From: Austwickia chelonae
Lineage (GTDB): Bacteria; Actinomycetota; Actinomycetes; Actinomycetales; Dermatophilaceae
Direction of reading: 5' to 3'
Length of the DNA stretch: 64,000 bases
Assembly (NCBI RefSeq): GCF_003391095.1
Contig: NZ_CP031447.1
Coordinates: 3,224,001 to 3,288,000, forward strand
Shown piece by piece: positions 16,126-24,643 of the stretch. A program made the position numbers and the translations under genes. The notes beneath the pieces are model-generated. The model worked only from the letters and a program-made list of their open reading frames with translations, ran no database searches and had not been told where the DNA came from. Position 1 is the first letter of the stretch. Each line of letters opens with the position of its first letter.

Positions 16126-17175
16126 ATGGCCGCTCGTATCGACTTCGCCCGGTTGGATGTCCCAGTGATCGCCGCCCCGATGGCCGGCGGACCCTCGACC
16201 CCGGAACTGGTCGCCGAAGTCGGTGAAGCCGGGGGAATCGGCTTCCTCGCCGGCGGCGACCTGGACACCCGGCAGCTCGCCGACCGGATCGCCACCGTAC
16301 GCGAGCTCACCGACCGCCCCTTCGGCGTGAACCTCTTCGTCCCTGCACCGCCCCCCGCCCCCGGTCGCACCGAAGAACTCCACGCGCATGTCGCCGCCTA
16401 CCGCGGCGCACTGCTACCCGAGGCAGCCCGACTGGGCGTTCAGCTCCCCGAACCGGACTGGAACGAGAACGACCAGTGGGAGGAGAAGATCGCCCTGCTC
16501 ACCCTCGTCGACCCCGTCCCCGTGGTCTCCTTCACCTTCGGGCTGCCCGGACAGAATGTGGTCGAAGACCTTCACGCCGTCGGCAGCACCGTCGTCGCCA
16601 CCGTCACCGCCCCGGACGAAGCCGAAGAGGCCCGTGACCTCGGCGTCGACGCCCTCGTCGTCCAAGGATTCGAAGCCGGTGGACACCGCGGAACCCACCG
16701 GGTCGAAGACACCCCCAACACCCTCGATCACCTCGCCCTCCTGCCCATGATCGCCCCGACCGGGCTGCCCATGATCGCCGCCGGAGGAATCACCACGTCC
16801 GGCGACGTCCGGCGGGCGCTGTCCGCCGGGGCCGTCGCCGTACAGGCCGGGACGGCTTTCCTGCTGACCCCGGAGGCCGGAACCGGCGCGATCCACCGGA
16901 TGGCATTATCGGATCCGTCATCGACCTCGGTGGTGACCAGGGCGTTCACCGGGCGTGCTGCGCGGGGGCTGCGTAACCGGTTCGTGGAAGAGCACGAGGA
17001 CCAGGTGCCTGCGGCATATCCGGCGGTCAACCGGTTGACCGCTCCGCTGCGTGCGGCGTCGGCAGCCGAAGGCGATCTGGGTGGAGTGTCGGTCTGGGCC
17101 GGGGCCGGGTGGCGAGCGGCGACCGAAGAACCTGCGGCTCAAGTTGTTCGGCGGCTCGCTGCGGGGCGTGGTTGA
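16126..17175 (+). CDS. Nitronate monooxygenase family FMN enzyme
   Basis: A TIM-barrel FMN protein of 349 residues. It opens with VPVIAAPMAGGPSTPELVAE, has the phosphate/flavin loop GLPMIAAGGITTSGDVRRAL, and carries the conserved histidine in GFEAGGHRGTH, used for alkyl nitronate oxidation. The family detoxifies nitronates such as 3-nitropropionate. The 3' end overlaps the convergent TetR gene by 37 bases. Confidence 0.92.
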   Translation: MAARIDFARLDVPVIAAPMAGGPSTPELVAEVGEAGGIGFLAGGDLDTRQLADRIATVRELTDRPFGVNLFVPAPPPAPGRTEELHAHVAAYRGALLPEAARLGVQLPEPDWNENDQWEEKIALLTLVDPVPVVSFTFGLPGQNVVEDLHAVGSTVVATVTAPDEAEEARDLGVDALVVQGFEAGGHRGTHRVEDTPNTLDHLALLPMIAPTGLPMIAAGGITTSGDVRRALSAGAVAVQAGTAFLLTPEAGTGAIHRMALSDPSSTSVVTRAFTGRAARGLRNRFVEEHEDQVPAAYPAVNRLTAPLRAASAAEGDLGGVSVWAGAGWRAATEEPAAQVVRRLAAGRG

Positions 17176-17753
17176 AGGCGGTTCCGTCCGAGTGCGCGGC
17201 GGAGGAAGAGTCCGGTCTCCCGGACGACGTCGTCCAAGGGCGTGCCTCGTTCCAGGAGGGTCACTGCGCCGTGGATCGCACCTTCGGCGAGTCCGGTGAC
17301 GGTGTCGACGTCCTGGATGCCGGCGTCCTCGACGATGTCCCGCAGGGGTCTTGCGATCTGCCGGTGCAATGCGCGGAGGCGTTCCCGACAGGGCTGGGGC
17401 AGGTCGCCCCCGGCGAAGAGAGAAGGGCGGTGTCCACGGCGGGCGGCGATCAAGCTGGTGCGGACGTAGGCGTCGATGCGGGCGTCGATGTCGTCGCCGG
17501 CGTGGGCGAGCGCTTCGTCGAGTTCGTGGCAGCATCCGTGGAGGAGTTCCTCGAAGGCTGCGGCGAGAAGGTCGCCAGCCGTGGGGAAGTACTGGTAGAC
17601 GCTGGTGCGGGCCAGTCCGGTCATCTTGGCGACGGCGGCAGGGGTGAGCGAGGCCGGGCCGGATTCGACCAGCAGTGCGACGGCGTTGTCGACGACGGCG
17701 CGTCGCCTCATCGCACGGTGTTCGGCAACGGTGGGGGCCTGGATCTTCGGCAT
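17139..17753 (-). CDS. TetR-family regulator
   Basis: The 204-residue protein has an N-terminal TetR HTH (VDNAVALLVESGPASLTPAA, GLARTSVYQYFPTAGDLLAA) and a helical ligand-binding C-terminus. ATG 17753 gives MPKIQAPTVAEHR. A longer frame upstream would be Pro/Arg-rich and lacks support. It is divergent from the FAD/Fe-S oxidoreductase gene with a 182-base gap, so that gene is the likely target. Confidence 0.9.
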   Translation of the reverse strand: MPKIQAPTVAEHRAMRRRAVVDNAVALLVESGPASLTPAAVAKMTGLARTSVYQYFPTAGDLLAAAFEELLHGCCHELDEALAHAGDDIDARIDAYVRTSLIAARRGHRPSLFAGGDLPQPCRERLRALHRQIARPLRDIVEDAGIQDVDTVTGLAEGAIHGAVTLLERGTPLDDVVRETGLFLRRALGRNRLQPRPAASRRTT

Positions 17754-17935
17754 GGCGCTCTCCTGGCCTGGGCGATCCTCTCCTGAGGGAGTGTACGGAG
17801 GGCGGGCGGGTCGGCCGGTGTCGGCCCCGTCGGCGGGGTGTGCGACAGGCCGGTGTCGGCGGTCGGTGCGCAGTACTGTCGAAGTCTGGCTCCCGGACAT
17901 GCCTGCCGGGCTGCCCCGACTCAGGAGGAGAGCCG

Positions 17936-20890
17936 GTGGAGAAATCTCTTCATGGTGATCGGCGCCTGGTGGTGCGCACGGATACGACGACGCGGGCTGC
18001 GTACACCTCGGATGCCGGGCTCTATCGGCGGTGGCCTACTGCGGTCGCCGAGCCCGGTTCGGTGTCGGAGGTGCGGGCTGCGGTGGCTGCGGCGCGGGAG
18101 CAGGGCTGGTCGGTGGTCCCCCGCGGCGGCGGCACGTCGGTGGCAGGTAACGCGGTATCCACGGGGATAGTGTTGGACCACAGCAGGTTCCACCGTCGGA
18201 TCGTGGCGATCGACCCGGTGGCGCGGACGGCGCGTGTGGAGCCTGGTGTCGTGTGTGACACGCTGCGGGATGCGGCCCGTGTCCACGGTTTGACGTACGG
18301 CCCGGATCCGTCGACGCACAGTCGGGCGACGATCGGGGGGATGGTCGCGAACAATGCCTGCGGGTCTCATTCGGTGGCCTGGGGGACGTCGGCACAGAAT
18401 CTGGTCACGGTACGGATGGTCCTGGCGGACGGGCGGGAGATCGCCGCCGGGCGAGGGTGGTGTTCGGACCCGGCGATCGAGGGCGCGCTCCGCGGGCTGG
18501 TCGCCGAGCACGAAGGGTTGATCCGCCGCGAGTTGGGCCGATTTCCTCGGCAGGTGTCGGGTTACGGATTGCACTATCTGCTGCCTGAGCACGGTTTCGA
18601 CGTGGCGAAGGCCCTGGCCGGTAGCGAGGGAACCCTGGGAGTGTTCACCGAGCTGACGGTCGCGCTGGTCGAGCCGCCTGCGGCGACAGCTTTGCTCGTG
18701 TTGGCTTATGACGATCCTTTCGCAGCGGCTGCGGCGGCACCGGCGCTACGGGTTCCCGGGGTGTTGACCATTGAGGGGATGGGCGCAGACCTGTTGGCGG
18801 CGCTGCGCACCAGACCGGGCAGGCAGGACGCCGGTCGGGAGCTGCCTGCGGGGGGCGCCTGGTTGTACTGCGATGTCGCCGGGGTCGATCCGGAGTCTGC
18901 ACAGGCTGCGGCCGAGGTCCTGCTGGCTGCGGCGACGGCCTGCCCGGACGATCCCGGGGATGATGTCCCGGACAGGGTGGGTGGCGCGGTCGCTCGGGGG
19001 GTCGTGGTGACCGACCCTGTGGCCTGCCGGGCGTTGTGGAAGATCAGGGAGGATGCGGCCGGGATCGCGACTCGCAGCGCGGACGGCGGTGAGGCCTGGC
19101 CCGGCTGGGAGGACTCGGCGGTCCCCCCGGAGAACCTGGGCGCTTATCTGCGTGATCTGTACGCCTTGATGGAACGGCAGGGGCTACGAGGCATCCCCTT
19201 CGGGCATTTCGGTGAAGGCTGCGTGCACGTCCGGATCGACTTCGATCTGGCCACTGCGGAAGGCGTCACCCGATACCGCGAGTTCATTGCTTCAGCGGCC
19301 GATCTGGTCACCGAGTACGGCGGTTCGGTCTCCGGGGAGCACGGGGACGGGCGGGCGCGGGGCGAGATGTTGGCCACCATGTACTCCCCGCAGATGTTGG
19401 CGCTCTTCCGAACCTTCAAGGCGGTCTTCGACCCGGACGGGGTGTTCAACCCGGGAGTGCTGGTCGATCCGGAGCCTCTCGACGAGGGCCTGCGCCCCGG
19501 GCCGGGGCTGCGCACTCACGACGTGACCACGGTGCATGCCCTGCACGGCGACGGCGGCAGTTTCGCGCGGGCGGTCACCCGGTGTGTCGGAGTGGGCCTG
19601 TGCCGGGATGCCTCCGGGGGGATGTGTCCTTCGTACCAGGCCACGAAGGACGAGGTGGCGTCCACCCGGGGGCGGGCGCGGGTACTCGCGGAGATGGTGC
19701 GCGGAGAACACGTGGACGGGTGGCGGTCTGCGGAGGTGCGGGAGGCCCTCGACCTGTGTCTGTCGTGCAAGGCGTGCGCCACCGAGTGTCCGGTGAATGT
19801 GGACATGGCGACGTACAAGTCGGAGTTCCTCCACCGTCATTACGCGGGGCGGGTGCGGCCGAGGGCGCATTACTCGATGGGGTGGCTGCCGGTGGTGTCC
19901 GCGGTGGTATCCGCGATTCCCGGTCTGGGTGCTGTCGGCGAGAAGGTGTTCTCGATGCGTCCGGTCGAACGGCTCGTCCTACGAGCGGCTGGTGTCGAAC
20001 CGGGGCGACGCATGGTTTCCTTCGCGCCGATGTCCTTCGTGTCCTGGTGGCGAGGTCGCCGATCCACCGGGTCGGGTGTGTCCGGTGCCACCGGCTCCGG
20101 GGCGGCCCCAGTGGTGCTCTGGCCGGATACCTTCAACAACCATCACAGCCCGCAGGTCGCGATCGCGGCGGTCAGGGTGCTTGAAGCCTTGGGTCATGAG
20201 GTCGTCGTCCCGACGGCTCCGGTCTGTTGCGGCTTGACCTGGCATTCGACAGGCCAGCTCGACATGACCCGTCGGGTGTTGGGGCACACCTTGAACGTAC
20301 TCGGCCCGCACCTGTCCGAGGGCAGACCGATCGTCGTGCTGGAACCCAGTTGTGCGGTGATGCTCGCCGAAGCTGCGGAGCTGTTCCCCGAGGACGCCCG
20401 CGCGGTCGCTCTGGGTTCGGCCGTGCACACCCTGGGTGAATTCGTCGACGTCCGTACCCGGGAGCGGGAAGCCGCCGGGCAGGGCTGGCCGTTCGCCACC
20501 TTGGCCCTGTCGGAACCGATGGTGACCCAGGTCCATTGCCATCAACGCGCCCGGCGTGGCTTCGACGCCGAACGGCGGGTGCTGCACCGACTGGGGGTGA
20601 AGATCGACGAGGTCGGTGCTGGTTGTTGCGGGTTGGCCGGCAATTGGGGTTTTGAGCCGGGGCATCTCGAGGTTTCCCGGGCCTGCGCCGAGCGGGAGCT
20701 GTTCCCCAAAGTACGCGCGCACGGCGGAGCGCAAGCCCTTGTCGCCGCGGACGGGTTCAGCTGCCGCACTCAGGTGGAGCAGGGCACGGGCGCGACCCCT
20801 CTGCATCTGGCCGAGCTGTTGTCCCGCGCCTTACCCCGTGGCGGTCATAACCATTCCCGGGGACGAGGCGTGGGCGCACCGCCGGAATAG
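17936..20890 (+). CDS. FAD-linked oxidoreductase fused to Fe-S (GlpC-like) module
   Basis: The 984-residue fused enzyme resembles D-lactate/2-hydroxyacid dehydrogenases. Its parts are an FAD_binding_4 domain with PRGGGTSVAGN at 62-72 and PSTHSRATIGGMVANNACG, an FAD-oxidase C domain ending near 520 (EHGDGRARGEM, FNPGVLVDP), two 4Fe-4S motifs at about 549-566 and 606-618 (CLSCKACATECP), and two CCG repeats (CCGLTWHSTG near 763, CCGLAGNWGFE near 897). It should oxidise a 2-hydroxy acid and pass electrons to quinone via the clusters. GTG 17936 follows an AGGAGG site; the longer frame enters the divergent promoter. The 3' end overlaps the ROK gene by 46 bases, tail to tail. Confidence 0.92.
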   Translation: MEKSLHGDRRLVVRTDTTTRAAYTSDAGLYRRWPTAVAEPGSVSEVRAAVAAAREQGWSVVPRGGGTSVAGNAVSTGIVLDHSRFHRRIVAIDPVARTARVEPGVVCDTLRDAARVHGLTYGPDPSTHSRATIGGMVANNACGSHSVAWGTSAQNLVTVRMVLADGREIAAGRGWCSDPAIEGALRGLVAEHEGLIRRELGRFPRQVSGYGLHYLLPEHGFDVAKALAGSEGTLGVFTELTVALVEPPAATALLVLAYDDPFAAAAAAPALRVPGVLTIEGMGADLLAALRTRPGRQDAGRELPAGGAWLYCDVAGVDPESAQAAAEVLLAAATACPDDPGDDVPDRVGGAVARGVVVTDPVACRALWKIREDAAGIATRSADGGEAWPGWEDSAVPPENLGAYLRDLYALMERQGLRGIPFGHFGEGCVHVRIDFDLATAEGVTRYREFIASAADLVTEYGGSVSGEHGDGRARGEMLATMYSPQMLALFRTFKAVFDPDGVFNPGVLVDPEPLDEGLRPGPGLRTHDVTTVHALHGDGGSFARAVTRCVGVGLCRDASGGMCPSYQATKDEVASTRGRARVLAEMVRGEHVDGWRSAEVREALDLCLSCKACATECPVNVDMATYKSEFLHRHYAGRVRPRAHYSMGWLPVVSAVVSAIPGLGAVGEKVFSMRPVERLVLRAAGVEPGRRMVSFAPMSFVSWWRGRRSTGSGVSGATGSGAAPVVLWPDTFNNHHSPQVAIAAVRVLEALGHEVVVPTAPVCCGLTWHSTGQLDMTRRVLGHTLNVLGPHLSEGRPIVVLEPSCAVMLAEAAELFPEDARAVALGSAVHTLGEFVDVRTREREAAGQGWPFATLALSEPMVTQVHCHQRARRGFDAERRVLHRLGVKIDEVGAGCCGLAGNWGFEPGHLEVSRACAERELFPKVRAHGGAQALVAADGFSCRTQVEQGTGATPLHLAELLSRALPRGGHNHSRGRGVGAPPE

Positions 20891-21861
20891 GTCGCCTGTC
20901 GGGCGGTCTGTTCGGCGAGATCCCAGGCGAGCCTGGCGGCCCCGATCAGTGCCGCTCTGTGGCCGAGTTCGGCACGTCGCACCGGCAGTCCGGTCAGTTC
21001 CTCGACGAGGGTGGCTCGTAGGGCGGCCTCCATCGGTGACCACCAGCTCTGCCCGGCTTCGGGAACCGGCCCGCCGATCACGGCGATCTCGCAGTCGACC
21101 ACATTGGCCAGGGCGCCGACGGTCGTGCCCAACGCTGATGCGCAGAAGTCGACCGTTTCCACGGCCACCGGTTCGCCTCGTTCTGCGGCGAAGATCACTC
21201 CTTGACCGGTGGGCAGGTGTCCGCCGCCGCGGCGTTCGTACTCGGCGCGGATCGCCGGACCGGATGCGACGGCTTCGACGTGGGATTCTTTACCGCAGGT
21301 GCAGGTCAGGCCGAGTGCTTGCGGGCTGATGGTGTGTCCGATCTGGCCTGCGACGCATCTGGCTCCCTGCCAGGGGCGTCCGTGGATGAGCAGGGAACCG
21401 TGCACCCCTGAGCCGACGCCGATGAAGACCGCGGTGTCCGCCCCGGCGGCGGCACCCTGCCAGGCTTCGCCGAGCGCATAGGTGTGCACGTCGGCGGCGG
21501 CGCGCACGGGCAGGTGTGCTTCTGCGGAGATCTTTACGGCCAGCTCTGTTCCGGCGTACCCGGTGAAATGGGTCGGTGCGGAGACGACCCGGCCGGAACG
21601 GTCGATCACTCCTTCGCTGCCGATCCCGACGGCCAGCGCGCGATGTTCCCGGGGCGCTGTGCTGCGGGTCTGTTCCACCAGGCGCAAGATTTGGGTGATG
21701 ACGGCGTCGCCACCCCGCCGGGTGGCTGTGGCTGTCTGGTGCACGAGGCCGCCGCCGTCGCCGGGGACCAGGTTCCCGTCGTGGTCGACCAGCGCGGCTG
21801 AGATCGCGATGCCGTCGATGTGGACGGCAACGACCAGTTCACGCGCGGAACGTCCGGTCAT
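20845..21861 (-). CDS. ROK-family protein (sugar kinase-like)
   Basis: The 338-residue ROK fold has FIGVGSGVHGSLLIHG (the usual GTGVGGG region altered), QIGHTISP, and a degenerate zinc motif (CTCGKESHVE against the normal CxCGxxGCxE). The N-terminal phosphate loop (normally DxGGT) reads AVHIDGIAIS, and the catalytic aspartate region is AAADVHTYALGE in place of the NDAN form. It lacks an HTH. These losses make real hexokinase activity uncertain, so a diverged kinase or a sensor is possible. The start overlaps the stop of the upstream reductase gene by ATGA. Confidence 0.83.
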   Translation of the reverse strand: MTGRSARELVVAVHIDGIAISAALVDHDGNLVPGDGGGLVHQTATATRRGGDAVITQILRLVEQTRSTAPREHRALAVGIGSEGVIDRSGRVVSAPTHFTGYAGTELAVKISAEAHLPVRAAADVHTYALGEAWQGAAAGADTAVFIGVGSGVHGSLLIHGRPWQGARCVAGQIGHTISPQALGLTCTCGKESHVEAVASGPAIRAEYERRGGGHLPTGQGVIFAAERGEPVAVETVDFCASALGTTVGALANVVDCEIAVIGGPVPEAGQSWWSPMEAALRATLVEELTGLPVRRAELGHRAALIGAARLAWDLAEQTARQATYSGGAPTPRPREWL

Positions 21862-23114
21862 GGGGTTGGCGCCGCCCCTGGAGTCCCGTCTTCCCGACGG
21901 GTGTCGATGAGGAAGCCTTGGGCGCGCAGCCGGTCGGTGAGGATGCTGCCGATGCCGGTGGCGGGGGTCAGCACCCCGGCCCTGTCCGGGAGCTGATCGC
22001 CCAGGGCGAGGGCGAGGGCTGCTTCACCGATCATGACCGCGGTACCGGTGTATCCGGGGTCCTTGCGAGCGCCGAAGCGGGTGATCCATGAGGCTCTGCC
22101 GGTGGTCGTCGCGTGGACCTCCAACATGAAACGTCCTTTGGCGAGGCAGGTCTCGCTGGGCCCGTTGCCCGGGTTGGGCAGGACGCGCTGCCAGAGGGCC
22201 CTGGTGGGGCCGCCGGACAGACCGCTCACGAGGGCGGCTTGTCCGGCGGCGAAGGCTCCGGCGCGGATGGCTCCCAACGGGCTCCTTCCGGTGGTGAGTG
22301 CTTCGTGGTAGCGGAAGGTACGCCCGTAGGACCAGTCGGTGAGGGCGTTGCTGCGCCGGACGATCTGGGCGTTGAAGCCGGAGAGCAGGTAGGGGGTCTC
22401 CCAGTGGGGGATGCTGCGGGCACGGCCGACGTGCATCCGGCTCCGGACGGTGCGGGGTTCGGGTTCGTCCTCGCGGGAGGGGCTCAGCGCGTAGGGGTCG
22501 GCGGCAAGTCGTGCTTTGGCCCGGTCTTCCTTCCGGACGCGGATGTCCTCGGCGAGGGAAGCAAGCGTGCCGCCGGAGGCACCACCACGTAGGTCACGCC
22601 AGTACGCGTCGACCTGGGCCAGACGGCCGTCGCCGGCCTGGTCGACGGCGAGTGCCGTGGTGAGGACGGCGAGGTCGGAAGGGACGGCGTCGGCGCCGCA
22701 ACTGTGCACGATACGGGCACCGCTGTTGCGGGCGGCCTGGTCGAAGCAGTCGATGCTGTCGCGGACGAAGAGGACTTCGCCGGTGAGGTCGGTGTAGTGG
22801 GTGCCTGCGGTGGCGCAGGCACCGACGAGTCCGAGTCCTTGTCCACGGTAGGGGCCGACGGTGGAGATGACGACCTGGGTGCGCTGGGCGAGTTCTTTGA
22901 GGGAGGAAAGGTCTTCGGAGTCGGCGCGTAGCGCTGGCCAGGTGGTGGCTTCGCCTCCGAGCCAGCGGCGAACGGCTTCGATGCGGTTCAGGGATCGTCC
23001 GGCGAGGGCGATACGCAGGTCTCCGGGTGCATTCTGCAGGAGGTGCCGGGCGATGAGTCTGCCGACGTAGCCGGTTGCCCCGAAGAGGACGATGTCGTAT
23101 TCGCGTTCGCGCAT
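21858..23114 (-). CDS. Saccharopine dehydrogenase-like NAD(P)-binding reductase
   Basis: The 418-residue protein begins MREREYDIVLFGATGYVGRL, a Rossmann nucleotide loop. It has IALAGRSLNRIEAVR, VISTVGPYRGQGLGLVGACA, GTHYTDLTGEVLFV, and HSCGADAVPSDLAV. This matches the membrane-associated saccharopine-dehydrogenase-like family that includes mycobacterial trans-acting enoyl reductases, so lipid metabolism is a guess. ATG 23114 fits the family; a TTG start 48 bases upstream adds an unrelated Pro/Lys-rich piece. It is co-translated with the ROK gene. Confidence 0.87.
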   Translation of the reverse strand: MREREYDIVLFGATGYVGRLIARHLLQNAPGDLRIALAGRSLNRIEAVRRWLGGEATTWPALRADSEDLSSLKELAQRTQVVISTVGPYRGQGLGLVGACATAGTHYTDLTGEVLFVRDSIDCFDQAARNSGARIVHSCGADAVPSDLAVLTTALAVDQAGDGRLAQVDAYWRDLRGGASGGTLASLAEDIRVRKEDRAKARLAADPYALSPSREDEPEPRTVRSRMHVGRARSIPHWETPYLLSGFNAQIVRRSNALTDWSYGRTFRYHEALTTGRSPLGAIRAGAFAAGQAALVSGLSGGPTRALWQRVLPNPGNGPSETCLAKGRFMLEVHATTTGRASWITRFGARKDPGYTGTAVMIGEAALALALGDQLPDRAGVLTPATGIGSILTDRLRAQGFLIDTRREDGTPGAAPTP

Positions 23115-23370
23115 GGTGGTGACGCTACCGATGTCTTCGGGGTGAGGTGGCTTCTTCGGCAAGGTGTGCAGGACCGTTGTCGATCAGTGTCCGTACCGTG
23201 TCGTCGGCCGGTCGTCCGGGGCGTGTTCCTGGCCGTGCGGCGTGTCCATTCGACACGCCGTCGCAGGGCGAAAAGTGTCCGGTCCGAACTCTTCAGCGGC
23301 GGGTGGGTGAGGCCGATGGGGTGCCTGAGACCTCTTACCTCCCGCCCATCCTCGGACGTGAAGGATCACG

Positions 23371-23892
23371 ATGGACATCGACACCGCCACCACCGCCACC
23401 GCAAGCAGCGCCGGCACTGTGATGAAGACGACCGTGACGAAGGTGCGTCCGCCCAGACATGTGCATCCGTCGTTGTTACCGGCGATGGCTGAACGGGACA
23501 TGTTGACCGTGTTCGCTGCGGGGCAGGATGTTCCGCCTTTGGCGCCGAGGACGGTGCGGCTGGACGGTGAGCAGATCGTGCAGGTCGACGGGGTGTCTCC
23601 GGACGAGGATCTGTTCGTGATCCCGATTTCTTATCAGGGGGTGCTGCCGGAGGATGCCGGTGCGCACCTGGCGCGGGACATGTTCACCTTGTCGTTGGTG
23701 TCGTCGGCGCATCCGGGGAGTCGGGCTGTCCTGCTCTTCGCGTGCGAGGAGGCCCGTGATTCAGCGAAGGCTCTGGTGGGCGGGCTGGACCGACAAGGGG
23801 AGATCTCGTTGGAGGTCGTCGATCTGGGTGTGGAATGGCGTGAGCGGCTGGTGGAGAGCACCCGCCCTGCGGGAAGGCATCGCGCCGGCTGA
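23371..23892 (+). CDS. Hypothetical protein, 173 residues
   Basis: ATG 23371 follows GAAGGA. The protein is soluble and acidic in its middle, with no signal peptide. It has a strand-rich centre (TVRLDGEQIVQVDGVSPDED, LFVIPISYQGVLPEDAG) and an alternating C-terminus (SRAVLLFACEEARDSAKALV). I recognise no domain. A strong terminator follows, so it is probably monocistronic. Confidence 0.7.
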   Translation: MDIDTATTATASSAGTVMKTTVTKVRPPRHVHPSLLPAMAERDMLTVFAAGQDVPPLAPRTVRLDGEQIVQVDGVSPDEDLFVIPISYQGVLPEDAGAHLARDMFTLSLVSSAHPGSRAVLLFACEEARDSAKALVGGLDRQGEISLEVVDLGVEWRERLVESTRPAGRHRAG

Positions 23893-23941
23893 GTGTGGTT
23901 CCCACGTCTCGTTCCGTCGTGGACGAGATGTGGGCGAGCAT

Positions 23942-23980
23942 CACAGAGGGAGGGCTGCTCCAGGCGGCCCTCCCTCTGTG
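23942..23980 (+). terminator. Rho-independent-type hairpin after the 23371-23892 gene
   Basis: CACAGAGGGAGGGC (23942-23955) pairs perfectly over 14 bases with GCCCTCCCTCTGTG (23967-23980) around an 11-base loop, 50 bases after the stop. Confidence 0.85.
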
Positions 23981-24036
23981 TGTGCGCTCTTGTGCCACTG
24001 AGACTTGTCGATCTTGTCGCCCTTCCTTATCCCTTT

Positions 24037-24094
24037 GGAAACGTTTTCAGAGTGTCGTGCAAACGTTTTCAGTGGGTCTTGGAAACGTTTTCAG
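24037..24094. promoter_or_regulatory. Three 14-bp sites with AAACGTTT core at exact 22-bp spacing
   Basis: GGAAACGTTTTCAG (24037-24050), GCAAACGTTTTCAG (24059-24072) and GGAAACGTTTTCAG (24081-24094) begin 22 bases apart. Each has the palindromic core AAACGTTT, like LacI-family operators. The spacing, about two helical turns, puts the sites on one face of DNA. The next gene downstream is terC, 550 bases away. Confidence 0.75.
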
Positions 24095-24643
24095 ATTCAC
24101 TTCCCTGGGAGGCCATCGGCCAGGTCCGGCCGTTCCGTCCCGACAGGCTGGAAATGATACGGCTTGCGTCGATCCCTTGGAGTTCGACGTGGCGCATCTG
24201 TCGCCTTGTCACCGGAGTTGTTTGTGTACCCTGCGTAATCGTGGTGACGCCCATGATCAGTTGGCCTCCATAGTTCTTTCCCCTCAAGTGACTTCCGTGT
24301 CACTGTCGGCCCTCACCGACGGGGTTAACTTTACTGAAGCTTTGCAGTTAAAGTCACGAGTAAATGTCGACAATCGGTCGGACGACCTGACTGTTAAGAC
24401 CCGTTCTCACTGTTTAAGTCGTGCTACCTGCGCAATCTCATGGGATGTTTGCGGCCCGTCGATCGATTTTTATGGAAAATTCACCTTGATCGCGAGCGCG
24501 TCCGGGCCGATTTTTCAGCCGGGGAGCCGATGCTCCGCACCTGCGGCGGCTCCTGGTTCATGCCGATATATCCGTTTGGGGAACAAAGGAACCGGGCGAT
24601 ACGTTGCCCCGTTCCGACGTCCCCCACCACCTCGAGGCCCTCC
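24095..24643 (+). other. Long non-coding leader before terC
   Basis: About 550 bases without a supportable gene, noticeably A/T-richer than the surroundings between 24290 and 24480. There is an imperfect stem (CTTTACTG/CAGTTAAAG, about 24333-24357). TerC genes in other bacteria are often preceded by the yybP-ykoY manganese riboswitch. A GGGGAG segment near 24523 recalls one of its conserved loops, but I could not assemble the full fold. Confidence 0.35.

Noticed and set aside
24481-24640. Full yybP-ykoY riboswitch before terC
   Set aside because: Only a GGGGAG element is visible; the other conserved loop could not be placed, so no riboswitch was called.
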